Assembly (NCBI GenBank): GCA_013285595.1
Contig: JABDHF010000003.1
Span: 1-64,000 of the forward strand
Reading direction: 5' to 3'
From: Bacteroidota bacterium
GTDB taxonomy: Bacteria > Bacteroidota > Bacteroidia > Chitinophagales > Chitinophagaceae
Length of the DNA: 64,000 nucleotides
The notes beneath the pieces are model-generated. The model worked only from the letters and a program-made list of their open reading frames with translations. It was not told the DNA's origin and ran no database searches. Below are positions 56,572 through 64,000 of the stretch, in pieces (position 1 is the first letter of the stretch; every line of letters starts with the position of its first letter). Made by a program: the position numbers and the translations under genes.

Positions 56572-56727
56572 TTACCAATCCCTGTTGTGCTTGCGGTAAC
56601 GGTGAAAATGCCTTTTGTGTATGTAGTGCGACTTGTGGTCGTACCGCGCCCAGGCTCCCTGGAAGCAGCTGCTCATAAAGCCCATCAATACAAACAATGC
56701 AACTGATTTAATGATCTTATCCTTCAT
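56572..56727 (-). CDS. Small lipoprotein with basic His/Arg-rich tail
   Basis: The open frame reaches 56799, overlapping the membrane protein, but the ATG at 56727 (MKDKIIKSVALFVLMGF) gives a clean lipoprotein signal with lipobox FMSSC. The product is 51 aa. After the Cys, the tail is strongly basic and aromatic (HKSHYIHKRHFHRYRKHNRD). Similar tiny lipoproteins of Bacteroidota have no known role; metal or nucleic-acid binding is possible. Not certain to be expressed. Confidence 0.6.
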   Translation of the reverse strand: MKDKIIKSVALFVLMGFMSSCFQGAWARYDHKSHYIHKRHFHRYRKHNRDW

Positions 56728-56795
56728 AAAGGCACGATTGAAAACTAGTGTATTATAAAATTCAGGGCTAATATCGGAAATTTTTCCGCTTTTTC

Positions 56796-58064
56796 TCAAT
56801 TCAAAGCAATATTATCATCAGCAATTATGCGTTTCCCGGCCAGCGGCAGTTGCGCACGGGCATTCATCAGCAATAGCTCCACGGTTACCATGCACCACAC
56901 CATAATACACGGAAACGCTTTAATGGTATAAGGTATCAAAAAGCTGTTCTTAATAAATGGCGGGAAAAGATCGGTAGTACCTAGCGATGTGAAAACGAAT
57001 ACTGTCCAGAATAGGGTAGTGCGCCATGCTGCTGCCGGCATGGTAAAGTACCAGATACCCACACCCGCCACCGCAATAATATAAGTAGGCGATTCGGCCT
57101 TGTGGTTAAAAATGATCACCCATATAAGCATAGAGGCCAGTATCAGCAGGCGGTACACTGCATTGCCATAAAGCTTATACCGTAGCAACGGAATTAGGAA
57201 CAATACCGCCCCCACCAGTGTAACATATGTCCTGCCATTACTAATGCCAAACCAGCTGCGCAGCCACCCGGCAACAGATATTCCGTACGTTGCCGAAGCA
57301 TCTGCCGCAAGCAGGGTAGCCCAGTTATGGTACTGCCATATGAGTGCAGATAGTGGTGTTACCAGCAGCGGCATAGCTGCCAGCACCATTGTCCAGAACA
57401 GGGCGTATAGCACGAACTTAACCTTGTCCGGGTAAAACAGGAACAGGCAAAAACCTATGGCGCCATATATCTTTATGAAGGTGGCTATCACCAGCCAGAG
57501 CGTGGCCCATACCGCCTTCTGTCGCTCCATGCAGCCATAGGCAGCTATCATCAGGCCGCACATCAGGCCATTGCTTTGTGCATTTTGTAAAGAGGTAAGC
57601 AATTCAAGCCCTATAAACAGCATAAGCAGGCACTGTGTCTTTGCGCTAAACGGTAACATACGAATGGCCAGGAACAAGGTAAGCGTATTAAGCAGGTCCC
57701 AAATAGACAGCCCGACAATATCGGGCAGGTAAGCAAGCAGGCCCATAAGGAACGCGAATGTAGGGCTGTACTTAAACAGGTCCCAATGCTCATCAGGGTA
57801 AATGCCATACAGGTTCTTACCATCCAGCAGGTGAAAGAACGAGTATTTAAAGATCACGTAGTTGTTATAATCGGTCATGTGCTTGCCGATATATAAGTTC
57901 AGAATTTCCTGGTGCTGCATAATGTCTTCCGACGGAGATTTGGGCATGGCAAACACATGCGAGCCCAGCGCTATCAGCTGCACCGCCGCTATCAGTGCAA
58001 GAGCAATATAAACCACCAATAAAAACCCCGGCCTCAAAACAAATGCCTTCAAACGTTGCACCAT
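56796..58064 (-). CDS. GT87/DUF2029-like integral membrane glycosyltransferase
   Basis: A 422-aa protein with about ten hydrophobic segments. The N-terminal TM is followed by a periplasmic loop (PSEDIMQHQEILNLYIGKHM, FKYSPTFAFLMGLLAYLPD) and the NAQSNGLMCGLMIAAYG segment. These match the DUF2029/GT87 group, which in other bacteria transfers mannose from polyprenyl-phosphate. The substrate here is unknown. The end overlaps the possible long start of the small lipoprotein by four bases. Confidence 0.85.
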   Translation of the reverse strand: MVQRLKAFVLRPGFLLVVYIALALIAAVQLIALGSHVFAMPKSPSEDIMQHQEILNLYIGKHMTDYNNYVIFKYSFFHLLDGKNLYGIYPDEHWDLFKYSPTFAFLMGLLAYLPDIVGLSIWDLLNTLTLFLAIRMLPFSAKTQCLLMLFIGLELLTSLQNAQSNGLMCGLMIAAYGCMERQKAVWATLWLVIATFIKIYGAIGFCLFLFYPDKVKFVLYALFWTMVLAAMPLLVTPLSALIWQYHNWATLLAADASATYGISVAGWLRSWFGISNGRTYVTLVGAVLFLIPLLRYKLYGNAVYRLLILASMLIWVIIFNHKAESPTYIIAVAGVGIWYFTMPAAAWRTTLFWTVFVFTSLGTTDLFPPFIKNSFLIPYTIKAFPCIMVWCMVTVELLLMNARAQLPLAGKRIIADDNIALN

Positions 58065-58129
58065 CTAAGAAAAATAAGCAGGTTAAAAATACAACTACAA
58101 TATTAATTACCGGCAGAACCTTTATGAAA

Positions 58130-58160
58130 AAACCACATAAGCATTTCGCCTATGTGGTTT
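58130..58160 (-). terminator. Terminator of the thiolase gene
   Basis: AAACCACATA (58130-58139) and TATGTGGTTT (58151-58160) form a perfect 10-bp stem, followed by T residues on the minus strand. It lies after the simple repeat region downstream of the thiolase. Confidence 0.7.
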
Positions 58161-58182
58161 AATATAAAATAAATAATGGTCA

Positions 58183-58350
58183 CTCGCAACAATCAGCTAA
58201 TCAGCTAATCATCACATCAGCTAATCAAAATACTACTCGCAACAATCAGCTAATCAGCTAATCATCACATCAGCTAATCATCACATCACCTAATCAAAAT
58301 ACTACTCGCAACAATCAGCTAATAAGCTAATCATCACATCAGCTAATCAT
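58183..58350. repeat. Simple-sequence repeat of CAGCTAATCA-like units
   Basis: About 165 bases made of degenerate copies of (AT)CAGCTAATCA and ATCACATCAGCTAATCA. Three larger units begin CTCGCAACAATCAGCTAAT (near 58184, 58243 and 58305). The last copy runs into the end of the thiolase gene at 58339. Confidence 0.85.
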
Positions 58351-59520
58351 TTCAATAACTACTGCGCTTGCACCGCCGCCACCGTTACAGATGCCTGCTG
58401 CACCATACTTGCCGCCATTCTGTTTCAGTACATTGATAAGTGTAGTAATGATACGCGCACCACTTGCACCCAGCGGATGGCCCAGGGCTACTGCGCCACC
58501 ATTCACATTTACCTGTGCCGGTGTAAGGTTCATTTTTTGTGTATTTACTATACCTACTACGCTAAAAGCCTCGTTCAGCTCAAAGTAGCTGATATCTTCC
58601 ATCTTCAGCCCTGCCTTGGCTACAGCCTTAGGTACAGCTATAGATGGGGTAGTGGTAAACCACTCAGGCGCTTGCTCAGCATCGGCATAGCCTACTATCT
58701 TAGCTATTGGCTTTATGCCCATAGCGTCGGCTTTTTCTTTGCTCATCAGCACCAGCGCTGCAGCGCCATCGTTCATGGTGCTGGCGTTAGCGGCTGTTAC
58801 AGTACCCTCTTTGCTGAAGGCCGGCCTCAGGCCCGCTATCTTGTCAAACTTCACATTCCACGGGTCTTCGTCCTTGCTTATTTTTATAGGGTCGCCTTTT
58901 TTCTGTGGCACTTCCACCGGTATTACTTCGTTGTCAAACTTACCGGCATCCCATGCTGCCTGGCTGCGCTTGTAGCTTTCTATCGCAAATTCATCCTGCG
59001 ACTCACGGCTGATGTTGCATTCCTTTGCACAAAGGTCTGCAGCATTGCCCATAGCGTAGTTGTGGTACACATCGGTAAGGCCATCTTTTGACAGGCCGTC
59101 TATCAGCGTCACATTACCATATTTATTGCCCCAGCGCAGGTTTTCATTGTAGAAAGGCACATTGCTCATGCTTTCCATGCCACCGGCTACTACTACATCG
59201 TTATCGCCCAGCATTATGCTTTGTGCGCCCTGCATTACGGCTTTCATGCCGCTGGCACATACCTTATTTATTGTGGTGCAAGGCACATTATCCGGCACAC
59301 CCGCAAAGCGCGATGCCTGCCGTGCAGGGGCCTGGCCCAGGTTGGCCTGCATTACGCAGCCCATCAGTACTTCATTTACGTTCTCAGCGCTTACGCCGGC
59401 CCGCTCCAGTGCACCCTTGATAGCGATAGCGCCAAGCCTTGTTGCCGAAAAATCCTTTAGAGCACCGCCCCACGCCCCTATAGGCGTCCGTACGGCGGAT
59501 ACTATATATACTTCTTTCAT
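58339..59520 (-). CDS. Acetyl-CoA acetyltransferase (thiolase)
   Basis: A thiolase that joins two acetyl-CoA molecules or splits acetoacetyl-CoA. The open frame reaches 59571, but the ATG at 59520 (MKEVYIVSAVRTPIG) matches the family N-terminus and gives 393 aa. Catalytic residues fit the family: Cys88 (NKVCASGMKA), His348 (ALGHPLGASGARI) and Cys378 (GICNGGGGA). This is the standard biosynthetic/degradative tetrameric type. The stop codon overlaps the CAGCTAATCA repeat, so the last codons may have been shaped by it. Confidence 0.97.
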   Translation of the reverse strand: MKEVYIVSAVRTPIGAWGGALKDFSATRLGAIAIKGALERAGVSAENVNEVLMGCVMQANLGQAPARQASRFAGVPDNVPCTTINKVCASGMKAVMQGAQSIMLGDNDVVVAGGMESMSNVPFYNENLRWGNKYGNVTLIDGLSKDGLTDVYHNYAMGNAADLCAKECNISRESQDEFAIESYKRSQAAWDAGKFDNEVIPVEVPQKKGDPIKISKDEDPWNVKFDKIAGLRPAFSKEGTVTAANASTMNDGAAALVLMSKEKADAMGIKPIAKIVGYADAEQAPEWFTTTPSIAVPKAVAKAGLKMEDISYFELNEAFSVVGIVNTQKMNLTPAQVNVNGGAVALGHPLGASGARIITTLINVLKQNGGKYGAAGICNGGGGASAVVIEMIS

Positions 59521-59540
59521 TTTAATATTTTTGGATAGCG

Positions 59541-59571
59541 TAAAGTTACACAAAAGGGTGGTATTGCGCAA
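59541..59571 (-). promoter_or_regulatory. Promoter of the thiolase gene
   Basis: On the minus strand a -33 TTG (59569-59571) and a -7 box TAACTTTA (59541-59548, one mismatch) are separated by 20 bases. This places the transcript start about 15 bases before the ATG at 59520 and supports that start. Confidence 0.55.
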
Positions 59572-59758
59572 TCGAGGAATGTTATGTGTGTATTGTTAGT
59601 TAGTTGATAGGTTGTGTGGATATCATTTAAGTCCGCAGCTTAATATGACAGCATAAAAGTTCATTGCCATTAAAATAGTCCTCAATTGAGTATTATGTAT
59701 TTATTGCTTGCTCTGGATTTACACAGGAAAAAGTTAAGTCCCTGTTCTGTAACATCCC

Positions 59759-60310
59759 CACTGGCGCGAGTCTGTAGTATGGCTCGGTGCCCAGCCGACT
59801 CGTGTCTTCATAATTGAACCAGTCGTCAGACTGGAATGACACGTTATGCAAATTCTAAAAATTCTTTAATTCCATAAATTCGAGTTCAGACATAGTTTTC
59901 GTCTTCAGACTGGAATGACAACCCCATACTCGCGCATCCTAATAATCCCCTAATCCCAAAAATCCTGGTTCAAACAAGTTCCCACTCCAATTCTCTACAT
60001 AGAACTTTGCCGCCAGATATCAGGCATTTTCACACACTGGCGCGAGTCTGAAGAAAAGCCCTGTGCCCAGCCGACTCGTGTCTTCATAATTGAACCAGTC
60101 GTCAGACTGGAATGACACGTTATGCAAATTCTAAAAATTCTTTAATTCCATAAATTCGAGTTCAGACATAGTTTTCGTCTTCAGACTGGAATGACAACCC
60201 CATACTCGCGCATCCTAATAATCCCCTAATCCCAAAAATCCTGGTTCAAACAAGTTCCCACTCCAATTCTCTACATAGAACTTTGCCGCCAGATAAAAAG
60301 CATTTTCAAA
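59759..60310. repeat. 276-bp tandem direct duplication, non-coding
   Basis: Copy 1 (59759-60034) and copy 2 (60035-60310) are nearly identical over 276 bp. The main differences lie in a block near the start (TAGTATGGCTCGG versus AAGAAAAGCCCTG) and at the very end. Each copy contains an inverted pair GCGAGTC/GACTCG, a hairpin CCAGTC-GTCA-GACTGG, and two copies of CAGACTGGAATGACA. No reading frame is evident. Sequence from 59572 to 59758 shows nothing. Confidence 0.9.
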
Positions 60311-60330
60311 TCACCAAATTTTCAATTAAA

Positions 60331-61038
60331 ATGGTCTATTCCACAAAACTCGGCGACAAAATATGTGAGGCCACCGCCACCTCCAGCATCGGCCTGCGCC
60401 ACATTTGCAAGCAACTCCATGTACCGTACTCCACCGTCACCAGTTGGATATACAAAAAGGAGCACGAGCTACGTAGAAAATACGCACAGGCGAAATTAAT
60501 GCAGCTCAACCATCTCGCCGAGGAAATACTCGAAATAGCCGACGACTCCACCAACGACTTCATGACCGTAGTCAAAAACGGTAAGTCCTGCCAGGTACAA
60601 AACAGGGAAACCATCAGCCGCAGCAGGCTGCGCATACAAGCCCGCATGAACCTCATCAGCAAGCTTGCCCCCATCCTGCGCGAACAGCAGGCCGGCAAGT
60701 ATGCCGACGAGCCGGAAGTAATAACCGTCAGGCGGATGCGCTACCCAAATGAAACCCCTGAAGAATATCTGGCAAGTCAAAATAAGCTGGATCAGGACTA
60801 CGAGGATTCCATTACCGGCGCGCGCAAAGAGTTGAAAGCAAAGAAGTCCGCCCCGAAGAAAAAGGCAGCTGGGGCAAACGTAGAAAAAACACGCTCCTCC
60901 TCCCCAAAAACTGCAGCTAAACCCGCGCCGGAAGAGCCTTTCACTATCCCCCGGAAGTCGGTTCACAAATATTATGACCAGCGCACAGGTGCAGAAATAC
61001 CACCGGAGAGGATCCCGGGCCACCAAAAAGCTCGCTAA
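60331..61038 (+). CDS. Phage terminase small subunit-like protein (orphan)
   Basis: The frame opens at 60283 inside the repeat, but the ATG at 60331 (MVYSTKLGDKICEA) is chosen, giving 235 aa. The N-terminal helix-turn-helix (GLRHICKQLHVPYSTVTSWI) and the AEEILEIADDSTNDFMTV and SRLRIQARMNLISKLAP segments match the terminase small-subunit family that recognises phage DNA packaging sites. The C-terminal 80 residues are a low-complexity basic tail with Lys, Ala and Pro. No large terminase, portal or capsid gene is near, so it is a phage remnant or has been taken over as a DNA-binding protein. Confidence 0.75.
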   Translation: MVYSTKLGDKICEATATSSIGLRHICKQLHVPYSTVTSWIYKKEHELRRKYAQAKLMQLNHLAEEILEIADDSTNDFMTVVKNGKSCQVQNRETISRSRLRIQARMNLISKLAPILREQQAGKYADEPEVITVRRMRYPNETPEEYLASQNKLDQDYEDSITGARKELKAKKSAPKKKAAGANVEKTRSSSPKTAAKPAPEEPFTIPRKSVHKYYDQRTGAEIPPERIPGHQKAR

Positions 61039-61264
61039 CAAAGATTCCTTTCGGATTTCCTGTTTGGCAAATGGTCTTTAGGTGCACAATAATACCTGCA
61101 GTACCCTGCTCCCCGCCGCGCCCCACGAAGGCAGAGGCCCGACGGGAAGGAGTATATTATCTAACGCCTAAGCTCCAATGATAACATCAGTTACACCAAT
61201 AAACAAAATATAGTATAGGGTATTTGTCTCTTCAGTTGTCTTAATGATATACACAACCTCCGAT

Positions 61265-62086
61265 ATGCAAAAGACGCTCTTGCTTATTATTATAGCTATG
61301 CTCTCCATTGCGTGGCCGGCGTACGCCCAAAATGCCGGTAAGTCGCTTTCCCGGCACGATTCACTTTTAGTGACAAGATACCTGGATAGTGTCAATGCTG
61401 CTCCGCTGTATTCACAAAAGAGGCAGCGCTACTTTGATAGTGCTTTAGCTATAAAGCCATATAAAGCCAGCTGGTGGCAGCAAAAGGCCATGACGTTATA
61501 CAAGCAGCAGAAGTATGAGGCTGGCAGCGCTTACCTGGATAGCGCCGTGAAGTATGATGCGAAGAAGTATATAGACTACCGGGGCTTTATGAAGTGCATC
61601 TTCCAGAAAAGTTACCGGAATGCTATACAAGATTTCTGGGCGGCTAAATTTATTATAGGCGATGGCGATGTAATGGACCATACCTACGATTTTTACATAG
61701 GCTTATGCTATCTCCAATTAAACCGGCTCGACTCAGCCGAATACTACCTTACAAGATCAACAGACCAGCAACGGAAAAGCATGGGTTCACACTGGGTACA
61801 CCCGCTCGATCTTTTTTATCTCGGCATCACTTACTATGAGCAGGAAAACTACCCAAGGGCAATAGCTACGCTCGATACCTGCCTCAGCCTGTACACTAAT
61901 TTCTCCGATGCCAAATACTATAAGGCCATGTGCTATGCACGTCTGCACAATAAAGAGCAGGCCACTGCTATATGGAAAGATGCCGCGCACGACTACAGGG
62001 CAGGCTATACCATAAATGAAGACAATGCAGTGTACGAGGCCTACCCCTACCAGGTAAGGAAACATGCGTACGATGGCGTAGAATAA
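61265..62086 (+). CDS. Secreted TPR protein
   Basis: The frame opens at 61244, but the ATG at 61265 (MQKTLLLIIIAMLSIAW) begins right at the signal peptide (ending AYA, before QNAG). This gives 273 aa. Six or so tetratricopeptide-like helices (KYEAGSAYLDSAVKYDAKK, LNRLDSAEYYLTRST, NYPRAIATLDTCLSLY) fill the rest. Probably a periplasmic scaffold; no partner is indicated. Confidence 0.85.
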   Translation: MQKTLLLIIIAMLSIAWPAYAQNAGKSLSRHDSLLVTRYLDSVNAAPLYSQKRQRYFDSALAIKPYKASWWQQKAMTLYKQQKYEAGSAYLDSAVKYDAKKYIDYRGFMKCIFQKSYRNAIQDFWAAKFIIGDGDVMDHTYDFYIGLCYLQLNRLDSAEYYLTRSTDQQRKSMGSHWVHPLDLFYLGITYYEQENYPRAIATLDTCLSLYTNFSDAKYYKAMCYARLHNKEQATAIWKDAAHDYRAGYTINEDNAVYEAYPYQVRKHAYDGVE

Positions 62087-62116
62087 TATCAATCCCCAAT
62101 CAGAGTTACTCAAAAT

Positions 62117-62146
62117 AAAAGCACCCCATTTTCATGAGGTGCTTTT
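62117..62146 (-). terminator. Terminator of the rpsF-rpsR-rplI operon
   Basis: AAAAGCACC and GGTGCTTTT pair around an ATG-rich loop, with one mismatch. It sits 24 bases downstream of the rplI stop, and T residues follow on the minus strand. Confidence 0.85.
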
Positions 62147-62169
62147 GGTATTGTCAGAAGGGTAAGGAA

Positions 62170-62616
62170 CTATTCTCCTACTACTTCAAATTCTATTTCT
62201 ACTACATTGTCTTTACCGAAGTCTATGCTGGCCTTGTGCGTACCTATTTCCTTCACGTCGTCGGTGATGGTAATGCGGCGGCGGTCTATTTCATAGCCTT
62301 TCTGCTCACGTATAGCGCGTGCTATCTGTATAGCAGTAACAGAGCCGAAGATCTTGCCGCTGGTACCGGTCTTAGCGCCCACCTTCACAGGCGATGCTTT
62401 AAGCACGGTAGTTACATTGGCTATTTCCTTCATCAGCTTATCTTCTTTCTTCTGCAGCTGCTTACGGCGCTCTTCCATTATTTTGGTATTGCTGCCGCTG
62501 GCTTCCATTGCATACTTCTGGGGTATCAGGTAGTTGCGGGCATATCCCGGTTTTACCGTCACCATTTCGTGGGCAGAGCCCAGGTTGTCAACGTCTTTTA
62601 TAAGAATTACTTGCAT
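62170..62616 (-). CDS. rplI: 50S ribosomal protein L9
   Basis: A 148-aa L9 of standard length. It starts MQVILIKDVDNLGSAHEMV with the N-terminal RNA-binding domain (VKPGYARNYLIP), then the long connecting helix (TKIMEERRKQLQKKEDKLMK) and the C-terminal domain (GKIFGSVTAIQIARAI). Third gene of the conserved order rpsF-rpsR-rplI, with a 6-base gap after rpsR. Confidence 0.99.
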   Translation of the reverse strand: MQVILIKDVDNLGSAHEMVTVKPGYARNYLIPQKYAMEASGSNTKIMEERRKQLQKKEDKLMKEIANVTTVLKASPVKVGAKTGTSGKIFGSVTAIQIARAIREQKGYEIDRRRITITDDVKEIGTHKASIDFGKDNVVEIEFEVVGE

Positions 62617-62622
62617 GATCGT

Positions 62623-62889
62623 TTACTTTAAAAGGTCAGTTACATATGGTAAAATGGCCATCTGGCGGGCCTTCTTGATCGCCTGCGATACTTTACGCTG
62701 AAACTTCAGGGAGTTCCCGGTAATACGGCGGGGCAACATCTTGCCTTGCTCATTAAGGAACTTCTTCAGAAATTCTCCGTCTTTATAATCTATATAACGG
62801 ATGCCCATCTTCTTAAAACGACAGTATTTCTTCTGGCGTTTTTCTACACGCTGGGACGTGAGGAATTTTATTTCGTTTTGCTTAGCCAT
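62623..62889 (-). CDS. rpsR: 30S ribosomal protein S18
   Basis: An 88-aa S18, which binds S6 on the platform of the small subunit. [38 protein letters not shown] and [12 protein letters not shown] are typical. No zinc Cys cluster is visible beyond the single YCRF. Lies 10 bases downstream of rpsF and 6 upstream of rplI in the operon. Confidence 0.99.
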   Translation of the reverse strand: MAKQNEIKFLTSQRVEKRQKKYCRFKKMGIRYIDYKDGEFLKKFLNEQGKMLPRRITGNSLKFQRKVSQAIKKARQMAILPYVTDLLK

Positions 62890-62899
62890 TGTTGTGATT

Positions 62900-63262
62900 T
62901 TAAGATGCGGTTTCTACTGAAAGGTTTTTGCTGCGTTTTCTCAAATTGTAAGCTACCGAGAACTTATCAAGGCGGGTTACCATGTGGCGGATGATGTTCT
63001 CATCACGGTTCATCTGGATCTCCAGCTTTGCATTAGTGTCTGATGGTGCCTGGTATTCCAATACAAAATAAAGACCGGTAGTCTTTTTATTGATCGGGTA
63101 AGAGAGTGAGCGTAAGCCCCATGCATCGTGGTGAACGATCTGTCCGCCATTGTCTTTAATGAAGTCCGTAAACTTCTTCTGAGCGTTCTTGTAGTCTTCT
63201 TCCGCCAGCACCGGGGTAAAGATGACCATCAGCTCGTAATCCTGAAGGTTTTTTGTTGCCAT
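62900..63262 (-). CDS. rpsF: 30S ribosomal protein S6
   Basis: A 120-aa S6. [40 protein letters not shown] and [16 protein letters not shown] are typical of the family. It heads the ribosomal operon and is preceded by a clear Bacteroidota promoter and a structured leader (see below). In other bacteria the S6-S18 complex binds such leaders to repress its own operon. Confidence 0.99.
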   Translation of the reverse strand: MATKNLQDYELMVIFTPVLAEEDYKNAQKKFTDFIKDNGGQIVHHDAWGLRSLSYPINKKTTGLYFVLEYQAPSDTNAKLEIQMNRDENIIRHMVTRLDKFSVAYNLRKRSKNLSVETAS

Positions 63263-63281
63263 AATATCTTTTTAAAGGTTA

Positions 63282-63400
63282 AATCCCATCGTCCGGCAGG
63301 AACCCTGGATACCTTTGGAAGTCAAAAGTTAAAAGTTAAACCCTGGAGGTTTAAACCTTTATCTCCTGGCTTTTATAAGTAGCCGGACAAATTTGGGATT
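63282..63400 (-). promoter_or_regulatory. Structured 5' leader of rpsF, possible S6:S18 autoregulatory element
   Basis: Between the promoter and rpsF the minus-strand RNA can form a long-range stem. AAUCCCA (63400-63394) pairs with UGGGAUU (63288-63282), and GUCCGGC (63388-63382) pairs with GCCGGAC (63297-63291). Internal loops of 5 and 2 nt separate the two helices. The CCG-containing helix next to an internal loop is reminiscent of the known S6:S18 leader, but the match is by eye. Confidence 0.5.
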
Positions 63401-63401
63401 G

Positions 63402-63432
63402 CAAAAGTAGCGTATATTATTATTTAATCCAA
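63402..63432 (-). promoter_or_regulatory. Promoter of the rpsF operon
   Basis: On the minus strand a -33 TTG (63430-63432) and a perfect -7 box TACTTTTG (63402-63409) are separated by 20 bases. The predicted transcript start is near 63397, about 135 bases before rpsF. Confidence 0.75.
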
Positions 63433-63530
63433 AAAAAATGCACTTAATGCAAACGTCAATGATGATCATTGAGAAAGGTGGGAGCACAAAGATACTTGTT
63501 AAACTATCACTGCGGTGTTATGGGATTAGT

Positions 63531-63561
63531 TTTAGCCACATGCAATATTTGCCTACATTTG
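63531..63561 (+). promoter_or_regulatory. Promoter of the DUF6089 protein gene
   Basis: A perfect -7 box TACATTTG (63554-63561) is preceded after 20 bases by TTT (63531-63533), a weak -33. The ATG follows at 63579. Confidence 0.6.
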
Positions 63562-63578
63562 CCGTTCTTATTAAATAT

Positions 63579-64000
63579 ATGAGCAGGTTTACAGCTATTT
63601 TTGGGTTGTTTTTAGGAATTTTATTGACTTCAGAGGTCAAGGCACAGTCTTATTTTACTTCCCTGGAAGTAGGGGTAGCTATTGGTGGTTCACAGTACTT
63701 TGGCGACCTTAATGATAATTACGGTTTTAAGACCATAGGGCTTGCCGGCGGCATCTATGCCCGCAAGCACATGAATCAGTATATTTCTGTGAAGCTGGTA
63801 GCCAACTATACCAAGGTGGGTTACGATGATAAATATAACACTGAGCCCTTTGAGCACCAGCGCAACCTTAATTTTCAGAGTGTGGTGGTTGAAGGCGCTT
63901 TACAGGCCGAGTTTAACTTCTTTCGTTTTGTAACCGGTGACAAGGAACACAGGTTTACGCCATTTCTTACCGGTGGTATCGGCGCGTTCTATTACGATCC
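63579..64000 (+). CDS. DUF6089 family outer-membrane beta-barrel protein (3' partial)
   Basis: The gene starts at 63579 and runs off the window after about 140 codons. A signal peptide (AIFGLFLGILLTSEVKA) is followed by SLEVGVAIGGSQYFGDLNDN, the RHLNFQ-like segment RNLNFQSVVVEGALQAEFNF and TPFLTGGIGAFYY. This is the pattern of DUF6089 proteins, small outer-membrane barrels of Bacteroidota related to the PorG type linked with T9SS. Given the T9SS cargo in this window, a role in that pathway is possible but not shown. Confidence 0.8.
   Translation, partial: MSRFTAIFGLFLGILLTSEVKAQSYFTSLEVGVAIGGSQYFGDLNDNYGFKTIGLAGGIYARKHMNQYISVKLVANYTKVGYDDKYNTEPFEHQRNLNFQSVVVEGALQAEFNFFRFVTGDKEHRFTPFLTGGIGAFYYD

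Overview
The window is a chromosomal segment of a Bacteroidota bacterium, most likely from the Chitinophagaceae. The evidence is several promoters of the Bacteroidota type (-7 box TAnnTTTG, -33 box TTG), type IX secretion (T9SS) C-terminal sorting domains on giant surface proteins, LytTR and HisKA_2 two-component proteins, a DUF6089 outer-membrane protein and moderate GC content. Most genes are on the minus strand.

Layout. (1) 1-1350: right part of an ISAon1-type insertion sequence whose transposase is frameshifted. (2) 1351-10117: a complete type II-C CRISPR-Cas locus. It has an array of 38 full 47-nt repeats read on the + strand, a 21-bp two-way terminator, cas2, cas1 and a 1426-aa cas9 on the minus strand, and a tracrRNA divergent from cas9. 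The upstream end of the array is a truncated repeat abutting the IS. (3) 10118-10870: decayed junction with a remnant reading frame and a repeated terminator element. (4) 10871-26438: two giant T9SS-secreted proteins. One is split by a one-base frameshift (about 2577 aa if joined). The other (2437 aa) carries tandem Ig-like modules amplified as a three-module block. (5) 26677-29462: a LytTR response regulator convergent with a TPR histidine kinase. (6) 29862-32811: AraC regulator, unknown protein, FMN reductase and hydrolase. (7) 33013-40572: DUF5996 protein, two paralogous TPR-HisKA_2 kinases and a REC-AAA-Fis regulator, probably one operon. (8) 40854-46518: a six-gene minus-strand run with a strong promoter (two alpha/beta hydrolases, aldehyde dehydrogenase, SDR, AhpD-like protein, catalase-like peroxidase), then an XRE regulator, a large catalase and two more SDRs: a detoxification and oxidative-stress neighbourhood. 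(9) 52023-59520: lipoprotein, NarL regulator, START-like protein, YHYH T9SS protein, thymidylate kinase, GT87-like membrane protein, thiolase. (10) 59759-62086: a 276-bp tandem duplication, an orphan phage terminase small-subunit-like gene and a TPR protein. (11) 62170-64000: ribosomal operon rpsF-rpsR-rplI with a structured leader, and a divergent outer-membrane protein gene cut by the window end.

How it works together. In the CRISPR locus, the 5' 18 nt of each repeat pair with the anti-repeat at 10050-10066, so crRNAs are read left to right, towards the cas genes. Cas9 has all RuvC and HNH catalytic residues, Cas1 has its metal ligands, and Cas2 ends in a QLELF peptide. The array looks functional, but its upstream side has been cut by the IS. 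Each repeat may carry its own weak promoter, which could keep the array expressed.
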